Shown here: in pieces, positions 6,814-13,709 of the stretch
How positions within the stretch are numbered: the stretch's first letter is position 1
Layout: every line of letters begins with the position of its first letter
Source of the DNA: Fimenecus sp051881395
GTDB lineage: Bacteria > Bacillota > Clostridia > Oscillospirales > Acutalibacteraceae
Direction: 5' to 3'
Assembly: GCA_051881395.1 (NCBI GenBank)
Contig: JBJEPU010000052.1
Location: forward strand, 1-16,266
DNA: 16,266 bases
Notes under the pieces: model-generated
The model's database searches: none
The model's input: the letters and a program-made list of their open reading frames with translations, nothing else
What the model was told of the DNA's origin: nothing
Position numbers and translations under genes: made by a program

Positions 6814-8307
6814 ATGAAAAAGATAATCGCAATGCTTTTATCCGTTGTACTTCTGCTCTCGGCAATCCCGGTTTTCGCGTTTGCCGGAAACGGCCCGATG
6901 GGCGCGTGGGAATCCCCTTGGGGCGATTTGTTTTATTTGGCTTATATCACGTTTTATGAAACAGATGAAACCGGAGAAATGATTTGGGATTCGGAAAATT
7001 CTGCGTTTGTGCACCATGAGGTTTTTAGAGATGATACGGTCTATAATACGCCGGGCGAACAAATTGAATGCGGCGGATATCAAGGTATGGAAGGTGCGGT
7101 GTATGACAGAGAGACAAATACCCTGACCATCACCGACCTTGCCGCAGAAAATATGATTTTAGAAGCGAATGTGATGGGTGACGACTTTACCCTAAATGTC
7201 GTGGGGAATTGCACCGTTGGGCAAATTCTTGTATATGGCGACGGCTACGGTGGGTCTTTGCATATTACGGGCGACGGCACATTGACCGTCAACCCGAACA
7301 GAATATTTGAAAACGCTATCCGCTTGCATGCAGAGCAGTCCGATTCCGCCCTGACTTTCGGCAGAGATGTCACGGTGAATTTGTATGCAACAGAGGATGT
7401 TGCCATGATAATTATGACAGCCCGCGACACGGCGGATACTGCATTTACCTTTGCGAACGGTGCCAAACCGACGGTGACGAAAGCCCAAGCGTCATATGAG
7501 CATTACCATTTTATAACAGGCTATGAACTGGAAGATCCGAATGATTCAAGTACATCTTGGCGTTCCTCTTCTGTCATAAAAGTCGTTTGCGAAGAGGACC
7601 CGGACGGCATTTACGGTGCGATTGAACGCATACGTATCAATAATGACGGCACATTGGGCGATGATTATTACGGTATTATGAAGTTGAATTATGTCGAAAA
7701 GTATGATGCCTATTTTGAGGATACTGCATATGGCGAAGCCTACGGAGATTCATTTGGCGAAATTGCAATGACGCCCGAGGAATTAGACGCATCTTCTTTT
7801 TCAATCGTTTACGACGACGATACGGGAGAGGAAGTAAGAATCGACAATGCTTATACATACCCTTCTTCTGAAATGTTGTATATGGATGCCGACGGAAACC
7901 GGTACTGCGTTATTTCCTCTTGGAGTCCCGAGGAGGTAACGTATTATGCGGTTACGATGGAACAAATCGGGGATACGACGGATTATATCTTCGTGCGTGA
8001 CCCGTCGGTTGATGTTTCTACCCTGACGCCGGACTATGATGTGATCGTGTATGACGACTTGTTTGACTATGTCTTGACGGGCACAGAATTTCAGTATGTG
8101 CCGAAAACCGTTGAAGATGTCGGCGATGTAAGCGGCGACGGCAAAATCAACGCCGTAGATGCGCGTTGGGTGTTACAGGCGGCTTCGGGTGCGCGTACCC
8201 TGACCGAAGCACAAAAAGCCGCGGCAGATGTCAACGGCGACGGCAAAATCAACGCGGTGGATGCCCGCTGGATTTTGCAGATTGCCTCCGGCGCAAGAGT
8301 GCTGTAA
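6814..8307 (+). CDS. Secreted protein with beta-rich domain and C-terminal type I dockerin
   Basis: A 497-aa exported protein. Residues 1-24 are a Sec signal peptide (MKK, hydrophobic core, cleavage after AFA). Residues about 90-165 are rich in short beta strands (AVYDRETNTLTITDL, GDDFTLNVVGN, GGSLHITGDGTLTVN) like the carbohydrate-binding beta-helix-type segments of clostridial surface proteins; I see no catalytic motif. The middle is acidic and unassigned. Residues 437-497 are a dockerin: two calcium-binding repeats, GDVSGDGKINAVDARW and ADVNGDGKINAVDARW, each followed by a LQ-A-SG helix. Dockerins bind cohesins, so the protein should attach to a scaffoldin or surface cohesin encoded outside this window. 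The start follows AGGAGG at 6801-6806 and a TATAAT promoter. It uses AGA arginine codons more freely than its neighbours, which may hint at a different origin. Glycan adhesion is the likeliest role but unproven. Confidence 0.88.
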   Translation: MKKIIAMLLSVVLLLSAIPVFAFAGNGPMGAWESPWGDLFYLAYITFYETDETGEMIWDSENSAFVHHEVFRDDTVYNTPGEQIECGGYQGMEGAVYDRETNTLTITDLAAENMILEANVMGDDFTLNVVGNCTVGQILVYGDGYGGSLHITGDGTLTVNPNRIFENAIRLHAEQSDSALTFGRDVTVNLYATEDVAMIIMTARDTADTAFTFANGAKPTVTKAQASYEHYHFITGYELEDPNDSSTSWRSSSVIKVVCEEDPDGIYGAIERIRINNDGTLGDDYYGIMKLNYVEKYDAYFEDTAYGEAYGDSFGEIAMTPEELDASSFSIVYDDDTGEEVRIDNAYTYPSSEMLYMDADGNRYCVISSWSPEEVTYYAVTMEQIGDTTDYIFVRDPSVDVSTLTPDYDVIVYDDLFDYVLTGTEFQYVPKTVEDVGDVSGDGKINAVDARWVLQAASGARTLTEAQKAAADVNGDGKINAVDARWILQIASGARVL

Positions 8308-8316
8308 ATTTTATGC

Positions 8317-8392
8317 GTAGGGAACGGTCTTGACCGTTCCGCAAAAACACAGTAAACCCTGTTTTGCAGACAGTTCGCCTAATGCACACAAG
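8317..8392 (+). repeat. 76-bp tandem unit 1 with perfect palindrome
   Basis: Contains GTAG, then the stem GGAACGGTC-TT-GACCGTTCC (8321-8340), GCAAAA, and a tail with AAACCCTGTTTTGCAGACAG. It begins 10 bp after the dockerin gene stop codon. Confidence 0.88.
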
Positions 8393-8456
8393 GTAGGGAA
8401 CGGTCTTGACCGTTCCGCAAAATTACCGCAAACCCTGTTTTGCAGACAGTTTGGTG
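8393..8456 (+). repeat. Tandem unit 2 with perfect palindrome
   Basis: Second copy of the unit, offset by exactly 76 bp, with an identical palindrome (8397-8416) and the same tail, then diverging after the CAGACAGTT segment. The first bases of the tail differ, so the duplication is not brand new. Nothing in 8308-8468 looks like a gene. Confidence 0.85.
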
Positions 8457-8468
8457 AATAAATCATTT

Positions 8469-8508
8469 CCCCCGCAGATGTGTGTGTTTACACATCTGCG
8501 GGGGTTTT
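8469..8508. terminator. Strong intrinsic terminator between convergent genes
   Basis: A perfect 15-bp GC-rich stem (left arm 8469-8483 CCCCCGCAGATGTGT, right arm 8490-8504) with loop GTGTTT, then TTTT on the plus strand. It ends dockerin gene transcription and lies 16 bp from the stop codon of the convergent peptidase gene, for which it may also serve, though the T tract on that strand is poor. Confidence 0.88.
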
Positions 8509-8523
8509 GTATCAAAATCTGTG

Positions 8524-9963
8524 TTATACCGTATAGTTTTTCAAAAAGTGTTTATAAAATGCCACGCAATCCGCCACGGCGTCCAAATCAATGTTTTCAT
8601 TCTCTGCGTGAACCGATGCCAACTGCTGTGCGGACAGGCGAATGGGTGCAAATCGCAAAACGCAGTCGCAAACATCAGTAAGTGTCCGTGCGTCCGTACC
8701 CGCCGGCAGAATAAAGGGGGAGGCAGGGTACTGCGGGAACACTTCGCCGATGCATTGCATGGTGTAGGCAAACGGGGCTTTCGTCATATCGGCAGGGCCG
8801 TGATATTCGGAAGTCTCGTCCACTTCGACCTCAATTTCATATTTTGCCGCAACGGCTTTGAACGCCTCTAAATCCTTTTGGAAATCTGCTTCATCCACAG
8901 GGCGTAAAAACGCGCGTGCCGTGCAGATTTTCTCTTCGGAACTGCCCTCAATTTTGTTAAAGGTACAGGTTGTGCCGATTAGTCCACCTGCCTGCGGGTT
9001 GATTTTCGGCATCACGGCTTTCAAAAGCGGCGCAAACAGCCAAAGGTTAGAAAATAACAGCTTCATTGCAAAGCCCGAATAGGGGGCGAGATGCTGAAAC
9101 ATTGCCGTAACCTGCGGATTTATGCGGCGGATAAAAATATTCTTTTCAGTGACTTCCTGTATAAACGCCGTCATACGCTCAACGGGATTTTTCGTTGCGG
9201 CGGCAGTAAGACTTGCGTGAGCATTTGCGGCTTTCGCTGTGCAGTTTAAATAATATCTGCCCTTTTCGTGCACGGCGACCATCGCGCATTTGTCACAGTG
9301 CATACCGCCCAGCGGAGGCTCAATTATGGCGCCACCCTCGTCCAAAATCACATCAAAGCGAATGTTGTGTGCCTTAAAATATTCGAGTGCGGTGGGAATA
9401 CCGTCGCCGCCCAACTCCTCATTATGGGAAGAACCGATATACACATTGCAGGGCGGCTCGTAGCCCTCGCTAAGGAGTTCCTCTAACGCCGAAAATTCCG
9501 CAAACAAGGGCGTTTTGGTATCCACCGTGCCCCGTCCCCATATTTTGCCGTCTGCAAATTCGCCGGAAAAACCGTCGTGTTTCCATTCACCGCTGACCGC
9601 CACCACATCGTGGTGGGACATCAGCATAATGTTGCGGTTTTTGTCCTTCCCCTCTAACTTATAGATCCAGCAGTCATCGGAAAAGGTCATTTTTTCGGCG
9701 CGTTCGTGCACGAGCGGGAACAATTCCTGCATCACATCACGCAGTTTTTGAAATTCCGTGTCCTCGTAACTGTCTTTCACCGATACGGTTTTGCATTGTA
9801 TCATTTTGCGAAGCCGCAGGGCATAATTCTCAATTTCCGCTTCGGTGTGCGTTGATTTTGCCTCTGTCAGTTTGCGTGCCTTTTTCGATACGGCAAAGGT
9901 ATTGCCCAAAAGCACCAAAATGAGAACGGCAAGCAACGCAAGAACAACATATAACACAATCAT
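8524..9963 (-). CDS. M20 family zinc metallopeptidase, membrane-anchored (PM20D1/carboxypeptidase S-like)
   Basis: A 479-aa exopeptidase or amidase of the M20 clan. Metal-site residues are all present: HHD (His117, Asp119), WGRGTVDTK (bridging Asp148), HNEELGG (catalytic Glu182, metal Glu183), LDEGG (Asp208) and VHAENE (His452); PAGTDAR (420-426) is the late family motif. The segment HLAPYSGFAMKLLFSNLWLF (291-310) matches the carboxypeptidase S/PM20D1 branch, which hydrolyses or forms N-acyl amino acids and dipeptides. Residues 1-21 are a hydrophobic helix without cleavage site, followed by a basic KKARK, so the enzyme is probably anchored; the basic flank suggests that the catalytic part stays in the cytoplasm, by the positive-inside rule. 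The ATG is preceded by AAGGAG (9972-9977, minus strand). It shares its upstream region with the divergent GH2 gene. True substrate unknown. Confidence 0.93.
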   Translation of the reverse strand: MIVLYVVLALLAVLILVLLGNTFAVSKKARKLTEAKSTHTEAEIENYALRLRKMIQCKTVSVKDSYEDTEFQKLRDVMQELFPLVHERAEKMTFSDDCWIYKLEGKDKNRNIMLMSHHDVVAVSGEWKHDGFSGEFADGKIWGRGTVDTKTPLFAEFSALEELLSEGYEPPCNVYIGSSHNEELGGDGIPTALEYFKAHNIRFDVILDEGGAIIEPPLGGMHCDKCAMVAVHEKGRYYLNCTAKAANAHASLTAAATKNPVERMTAFIQEVTEKNIFIRRINPQVTAMFQHLAPYSGFAMKLLFSNLWLFAPLLKAVMPKINPQAGGLIGTTCTFNKIEGSSEEKICTARAFLRPVDEADFQKDLEAFKAVAAKYEIEVEVDETSEYHGPADMTKAPFAYTMQCIGEVFPQYPASPFILPAGTDARTLTDVCDCVLRFAPIRLSAQQLASVHAENENIDLDAVADCVAFYKHFLKNYTV

Positions 9964-10058
9964 TTTGTCTTCTCCTTCTTTGTTGCACGAATGACGGTGC
10001 CCATGACCGTTTTTTCGGAATTTTTTTCATTTTGTTTTGCCAAAACACAATAATAGTA

Positions 10059-10077
10059 CCCGATACAGCGTATCGGG
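10059..10077. promoter_or_regulatory. Perfect inverted repeat CCCGATAC-AGC-GTATCGGG
   Basis: Eight-base perfect arms with a 3-base centre, placed just downstream of the peptidase -10 box and so around its transcription start. It could be a repressor operator or a 5' mRNA hairpin. The core ATACAGCG occurs again, inverted, at 10118-10125 between the two -35 boxes. Confidence 0.5.
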
Positions 10078-10087
10078 AGACTGCTTT

Positions 10088-10116
10088 ATTCTATCATATT
10101 TGCCGCATATCGTCAA
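10088..10116 (-). promoter_or_regulatory. Sigma-A promoter of the M20 peptidase gene
   Basis: Minus strand: -35 TTGACG (10111-10116), 17-bp spacer, -10 TAGAAT (10088-10093). The predicted leader is about 120 nt long, unusually long for this window, and includes the 10059-10077 inverted repeat. Confidence 0.75.
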
Positions 10117-10130
10117 CCGCTGTATGCGAT

Positions 10131-10159
10131 TTGACAATCCCTGTGCTTTACGATACTAT
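10131..10159 (+). promoter_or_regulatory. Sigma-A promoter of the GH2 gene
   Basis: Plus strand: consensus -35 TTGACA (10131-10136), 17-bp spacer, -10 TACTAT (10154-10159), start expected near 10166. It is back to back with the peptidase promoter, with 14 bp between the two -35 boxes. Confidence 0.78.
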
Positions 10160-10191
10160 ATAGACATCCTATAAACGGAGAGAGAAAAACG

Positions 10192-12255
10192 ATGCGAACC
10201 ACACAAACATTCCTTACCGATTGGCTGTTTTGCTTTGATGCAAAAACAGAAGATACTGCCGACTTTGCGCCCGTAACATTGCCGCACACTTGGAACAATT
10301 TAGACGGGCAGGACGGCGGCAACGATTACAAACGCGGCGTCGGGCTTTACAAAAAGACTTTCGCCGTAAAAAAGCAAGCCGATAAATGCTATTATCTCGA
10401 CTTTTTAGGTGTGAATGCAGTTTGCGAAGTGATTTTAAACGGGCAGTCCGTCGCCACACACCGCGGCGGCTATACGCGCTTTTGTGTACCTGTGACCGAT
10501 GCGCTTTCGGACGGGGAAAACACCCTGCTTGTGCGGGCGGACAATTCGCCGTTCCCCGATGTGAACCCGTTAGAAGCGGATTTCACCTTTTTCGGCGGCA
10601 TTTACCGCGAGGTGTATTTTATTGAAACCGAAGCGGCGCATTTTCTGCCCGAAAACGGCGCGGACGGTGTAAAAATCACCGTGCCGAATACCCCCGCAGT
10701 GCGCAACGACGCGCCCGTGACCGTGCAGGTGAAAACCTCGGAAAACGCCGTCGGCAAAACGCTCTCTGTATCTGTGCGCGTGCCGTCCGAATTTCGAGGC
10801 TGTCCGTATATTCAAAATACGGATTTTCCGATAGATGCCGTGCTTTCTAAAAACGGTGAAACGGTTGCAAAGCAGTCGGTAACACTTGAAAATACGCAGA
10901 CCGAACTTTGCGTACATATCCAAAATCCGCACCTTTGGAACGGCAGAAAAGACCCGTTTTGCTATACTGTGGTTTGCGAACTGCGCGACGGCGATACGGT
11001 TCTTGACAGGGTGGAAAAACAAATCGGCATTCGCTATTTTGAAATTCACCCCCAAAAAGGCTTCTTTTTAAACGGCAACAGTTACCCGTTGCGCGGTGTC
11101 AACCGTCACCAAGACCGCGAAAATATGGGCAATGCTATCACCCGAAAAGAACACGATGAGGATTTCTCCATTCTCTATGAAATCGGTGCAAACGGTGTGC
11201 GGCTGGCGCATTATCCGCACCACCCGCATTTTTATGACCTTTGCGACCGTTACGGCTTGCTCGTGTGGGCGGAAATTCCGTTTGTCGACCACATCGGCGG
11301 CTTAAAAGAATCGCCATTGTCGACCGATACCGTGCTCGACAAAGCCGTTACCGCGCGCCAACTCGAAAACGCCGTACAGCAAATGACAGAACTGATTTTA
11401 CAGCAGGGGCACCGTCCGTCGGTTTTCTGTTGGAGTATGTCCAACGAAGTGATGCAAAAATACGGCGATACCGCCGCCGAAATGATGCGCACCTTACACG
11501 AAACCGCACACCGTTTAGATGATACCCGCTATACCGCCATGGCAGTCAATCACACCTACGGCTACCGCTGGCAGTCCGATGTAAAGGGGTGTAATATCTA
11601 TCCCGGCTGGTATATGGGTAAGCCCTCGCATTTTCGGTATCAAGTCAATTACCATATCCGCGGAAACGGCGGTAAAGGGATTGCCGTGTCCGAATACGGT
11701 GCGGGCGCGAATACTTTACATCATAGCGAAATCCCGAAACAGCCGAAAGATACCACCTGCGCATTTCATCCCGAGGAATGGGCGAGCATTGTCCACGAGC
11801 ACGCGCTTCGCTATTTTATGTCGCCGCGCCACAACAAAGTTTGGGGCGCGTTTGTGTGGAATTTATTTGACTTTGCGGTGGATATCCGTAACGAGGGAGA
11901 ACTGCCCGGGCGCAACGATAAAGGGCTTGTCACCTATGACCGCAAAACCAAAAAGGACGCGTTTTTCCTTTACAAAGCCTATTGGAGCCGCGACCCCGTA
12001 ACCTATATAACCTCGCGCCGTTTCACGGTACGCGAACGGCAAAACATCACCGTAAAGGTGTATTCCAACGCGGACGCGGTTACGCTTACGGTCAACGGCA
12101 AGTCCGTGAAAACGAAAAAAGCAAAGTATAACCGACAAAAAAATGTGTTTTTATTTCAAAATATACGCTTGCAAAACGGCGAAAATACCGTAACCGCAAA
12201 CGGCACGAACGGCGAAAGCGATACCGTGATTTGGCAATTCAGCGGCGAAAAATAA
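10192..12255 (+). CDS. Glycoside hydrolase family 2 (beta-galactosidase/beta-glucuronidase-like)
   Basis: A 687-aa retaining beta-glycosidase with no signal peptide, so probably cytosolic. Domain order is typical: sugar-binding jelly roll (about 1-150, with LPHTWNNLDGQDGG and FLGVNAVCEVILNG), an immunoglobulin-like domain (about 155-285), the TIM barrel (about 290-600, starting FFLNGNSYPLRGVNRHQD) and a short C-terminal beta domain (about 610-687, VTLTVNGKSVK). The acid/base is Glu419 in CWSMSNEV and the nucleophile Glu501 in VSEYGAGA. ATG follows GGAG at 10177-10180. It is shorter than E. coli LacZ and near the size of clostridial GH2 enzymes of the DUF4982 kind. The sugar cannot be fixed: galactose, glucuronic acid and others are all possible. 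No sugar transporter adjoins it. There is no clear terminator in the 101-bp gap that follows. Confidence 0.94.
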   Translation: MRTTQTFLTDWLFCFDAKTEDTADFAPVTLPHTWNNLDGQDGGNDYKRGVGLYKKTFAVKKQADKCYYLDFLGVNAVCEVILNGQSVATHRGGYTRFCVPVTDALSDGENTLLVRADNSPFPDVNPLEADFTFFGGIYREVYFIETEAAHFLPENGADGVKITVPNTPAVRNDAPVTVQVKTSENAVGKTLSVSVRVPSEFRGCPYIQNTDFPIDAVLSKNGETVAKQSVTLENTQTELCVHIQNPHLWNGRKDPFCYTVVCELRDGDTVLDRVEKQIGIRYFEIHPQKGFFLNGNSYPLRGVNRHQDRENMGNAITRKEHDEDFSILYEIGANGVRLAHYPHHPHFYDLCDRYGLLVWAEIPFVDHIGGLKESPLSTDTVLDKAVTARQLENAVQQMTELILQQGHRPSVFCWSMSNEVMQKYGDTAAEMMRTLHETAHRLDDTRYTAMAVNHTYGYRWQSDVKGCNIYPGWYMGKPSHFRYQVNYHIRGNGGKGIAVSEYGAGANTLHHSEIPKQPKDTTCAFHPEEWASIVHEHALRYFMSPRHNKVWGAFVWNLFDFAVDIRNEGELPGRNDKGLVTYDRKTKKDAFFLYKAYWSRDPVTYITSRRFTVRERQNITVKVYSNADAVTLTVNGKSVKTKKAKYNRQKNVFLFQNIRLQNGENTVTANGTNGESDTVIWQFSGEK

Positions 12256-12288
12256 AATCGATTTCTTGCATTTTGCGCCGAAAAACAG

Positions 12289-12317
12289 TTGCACACAAAT
12301 TCCAAATATGCTAAACT
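12289..12317 (+). promoter_or_regulatory. Candidate promoter of the divIVA-like/fumarase-like/pcrA unit
   Basis: TTGCAC (12289-12294), 17-bp spacer, then an extended -10 TGC-TAAACT (hexamer 12312-12317). The start would be near 12324, about 33 nt before the ATG. Matches are moderate. Confidence 0.5.
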
Positions 12318-12356
12318 ACTTCTATATGTGAAAAAGAAACGGAAACAGGTGACGTT

Positions 12357-13163
12357 ATGGACTCCGAAAGAATTTTAAGAACTTCCATTTTCGGCGGCTT
12401 TAAGCGCGAGGATGTGCTCGGCTATGTCGAGGAATTAAAGGCGGAAATCGCCGTATTGACCGAGGAAGTGAAAGGAAAATCTGCAAAGCTCGATGCGTTA
12501 AGCGAAAAGGCGGATAACCTGTCGCAAGCCTTGGAGCAGGCAAAGGTAACCGAAGAAAAACTTGCCGAAACCTCTGCCGCCTTGGACGAGCAAAAAGCAA
12601 AAAATACCGAATTGCAGGCGCAAAACGATGCACTTTCCGCCCGCGTTGCCGCGATTGACGGCGAAAAACAGGCAATGGCGCAAAAGGCACAGGAAATCCG
12701 CGCGTCCGAAGCACAGCTTGGCGCCGCGTTCTTAGATGCGCGCAAATATTCCGATGAAATCGTTTCCGCCGCCAACAAAAAGGCGAATGAAACGCAAAAT
12801 GAAGCGTCCGACAGCATTGCAAAACAAGCCCAAGAAGTTTCGCGCCTGTCTGCCGATGTAGACTCGCTTGCCGCAACGCTTACCAAATCCATTAACGATT
12901 TGCACGCGGATATTTCCGCGCTTTCCGCGAAACTCTCCAAAGCGGCACAGTCCTTGCAAAACCGTAAGGATGCCGAAAAATTCGTGCCCGATATTTCTAT
13001 GAAAATTGAAGAAGAACTCGGCGAGAAAATTGCGGGGATTACCGAAACCGACGACGGCAGCGGGCTTACCTATATCCACTATCCGCCGCACACCGAGTTT
13101 AACGAGGATTTAAACATTACGCCGAACACGGTTTATCGGTTCGATACACCCAAAGAGGGCTGA
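12357..13163 (+). CDS. DivIVA-like coiled-coil cell-division/polarity protein
   Basis: A 268-aa cytosolic protein. Residues about 6-28 (RTSIFGGFKREDVLGYVEEL) look like a variant of the DivIVA membrane-targeting start, where a turn with exposed aromatic and basic residues inserts into curved membrane. Residues about 25-130 and 140-205 are alanine-, glutamate- and lysine-rich heptad coiled coils that would form dimers or higher oligomers. The last 60 residues (ending near TYIHYPPHTEFNEDLN) are a different, short domain without a name known to me. Proteins beginning this way are common in Oscillospiraceae. The start follows AGGTGA (12347-12352), a modest ribosome binding site. The stop is only 4 bp before the next gene. 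Scaffold for division or polar growth is the inferred role; exact partners unknown. Confidence 0.78.
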   Translation: MDSERILRTSIFGGFKREDVLGYVEELKAEIAVLTEEVKGKSAKLDALSEKADNLSQALEQAKVTEEKLAETSAALDEQKAKNTELQAQNDALSARVAAIDGEKQAMAQKAQEIRASEAQLGAAFLDARKYSDEIVSAANKKANETQNEASDSIAKQAQEVSRLSADVDSLAATLTKSINDLHADISALSAKLSKAAQSLQNRKDAEKFVPDISMKIEEELGEKIAGITETDDGSGLTYIHYPPHTEFNEDLNITPNTVYRFDTPKEG

Positions 13164-13167
13164 TACT

Positions 13168-13698
13168 TTGCAAACCTTTCATTTACATACCGACGAAATC
13201 AAAGAAAATGCCGCGCGCCTTTCGGCGGGGGACACCGTCTATTTAAGCGGTACGGTCTATACTTCGCGTGACGCGGCGCACAAGCGGATTGTCGCCGCCT
13301 TGCACAGCGGGGAAGAACCGCCGTATGCGCTCGACGGCGCAGTGGTCTATTACGCAGGGCCTACCCCTACGCCCGAACATCTTGCTATCGGCAGTTGCGG
13401 GCCGACCACTTCCGGCAGAATGGATGTCTATGCGCCCGAACTGTTGGATTTGGGGCTTGCCGCAATGGTCGGCAAAGGGCCGCGCTCCAAAGCGGTGTGT
13501 GACGCGATTGTCCGCAACGGCGCGGTGTATTTTTGCGCAATCGGCGGGGCAGGGGCGCTTGCCAGCAAATGCATCACTTCCTGCGAAGTCATTGCCTATG
13601 AGGACCTCGGTTGTGAGTCCGTCAAACGGCTGACCTTTGAAAACTTCCCGCTGACAGTGGCAATCGATTGCCACGGCGGCAACCTATTTTCAAAATAA
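13168..13698 (+). CDS. Class I fumarase/tartrate dehydratase beta subunit-type protein (Fe-S hydro-lyase C-terminal)
   Basis: 176 aa, near the usual 180-190 for the beta subunit of two-part iron-sulfur fumarate/L-tartrate hydratases, which together with an alpha subunit interconvert fumarate and malate or dehydrate tartrate. Family hallmarks are clear: LSGTVYTSRDAAHKR near residue 27-41, YAGPTPTP, GSCGPTTSGRMD and GKGPRSKAV, and FCAIGGAGALASKCI. The alpha subunit, which binds the 4Fe-4S cluster, is not next to it; instead a DivIVA-like gene precedes and a helicase follows. No ATG fits the homologous N-terminus; the start is a TTG at 13168 with GAGGG (13155-13159) upstream, and the gap of 4 bp suggests coupling to the upstream gene. 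Family is firm; activity depends on a partner from elsewhere. Confidence 0.9.
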   Translation: MQTFHLHTDEIKENAARLSAGDTVYLSGTVYTSRDAAHKRIVAALHSGEEPPYALDGAVVYYAGPTPTPEHLAIGSCGPTTSGRMDVYAPELLDLGLAAMVGKGPRSKAVCDAIVRNGAVYFCAIGGAGALASKCITSCEVIAYEDLGCESVKRLTFENFPLTVAIDCHGGNLFSK

Positions 13699-13709
13699 CG
13701 GAGTAACCC

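Noticed and set aside
8317..8456. CRISPR array
   Set aside because: There are only two units, the repeated part includes most of the 76-bp period, and there are no unique spacers of even length.
8406..8871. Plus-strand frames across the repeat and the peptidase 3' end
   Set aside because: They run through the palindromic repeat and terminator and lie opposite the conserved C-terminal part of the M20 enzyme.
9964..10087. Riboswitch in the long peptidase leader
   Set aside because: Apart from the single short palindrome I could not match the region to a known riboswitch class.
10570..11055. Minus-strand frame of 161 residues opposite the GH2 gene
   Set aside because: No domain is recognisable and the plus strand carries a continuous, well-supported GH2 protein.
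12400..12940. Minus-strand frames opposite the DivIVA-like gene (12400-12876 and 12422-12940)
   Set aside because: Their serine/alanine-rich or arginine-rich composition is what results from reading an Ala/Glu/Lys coiled-coil gene backwards; there is no independent ribosome binding site support.
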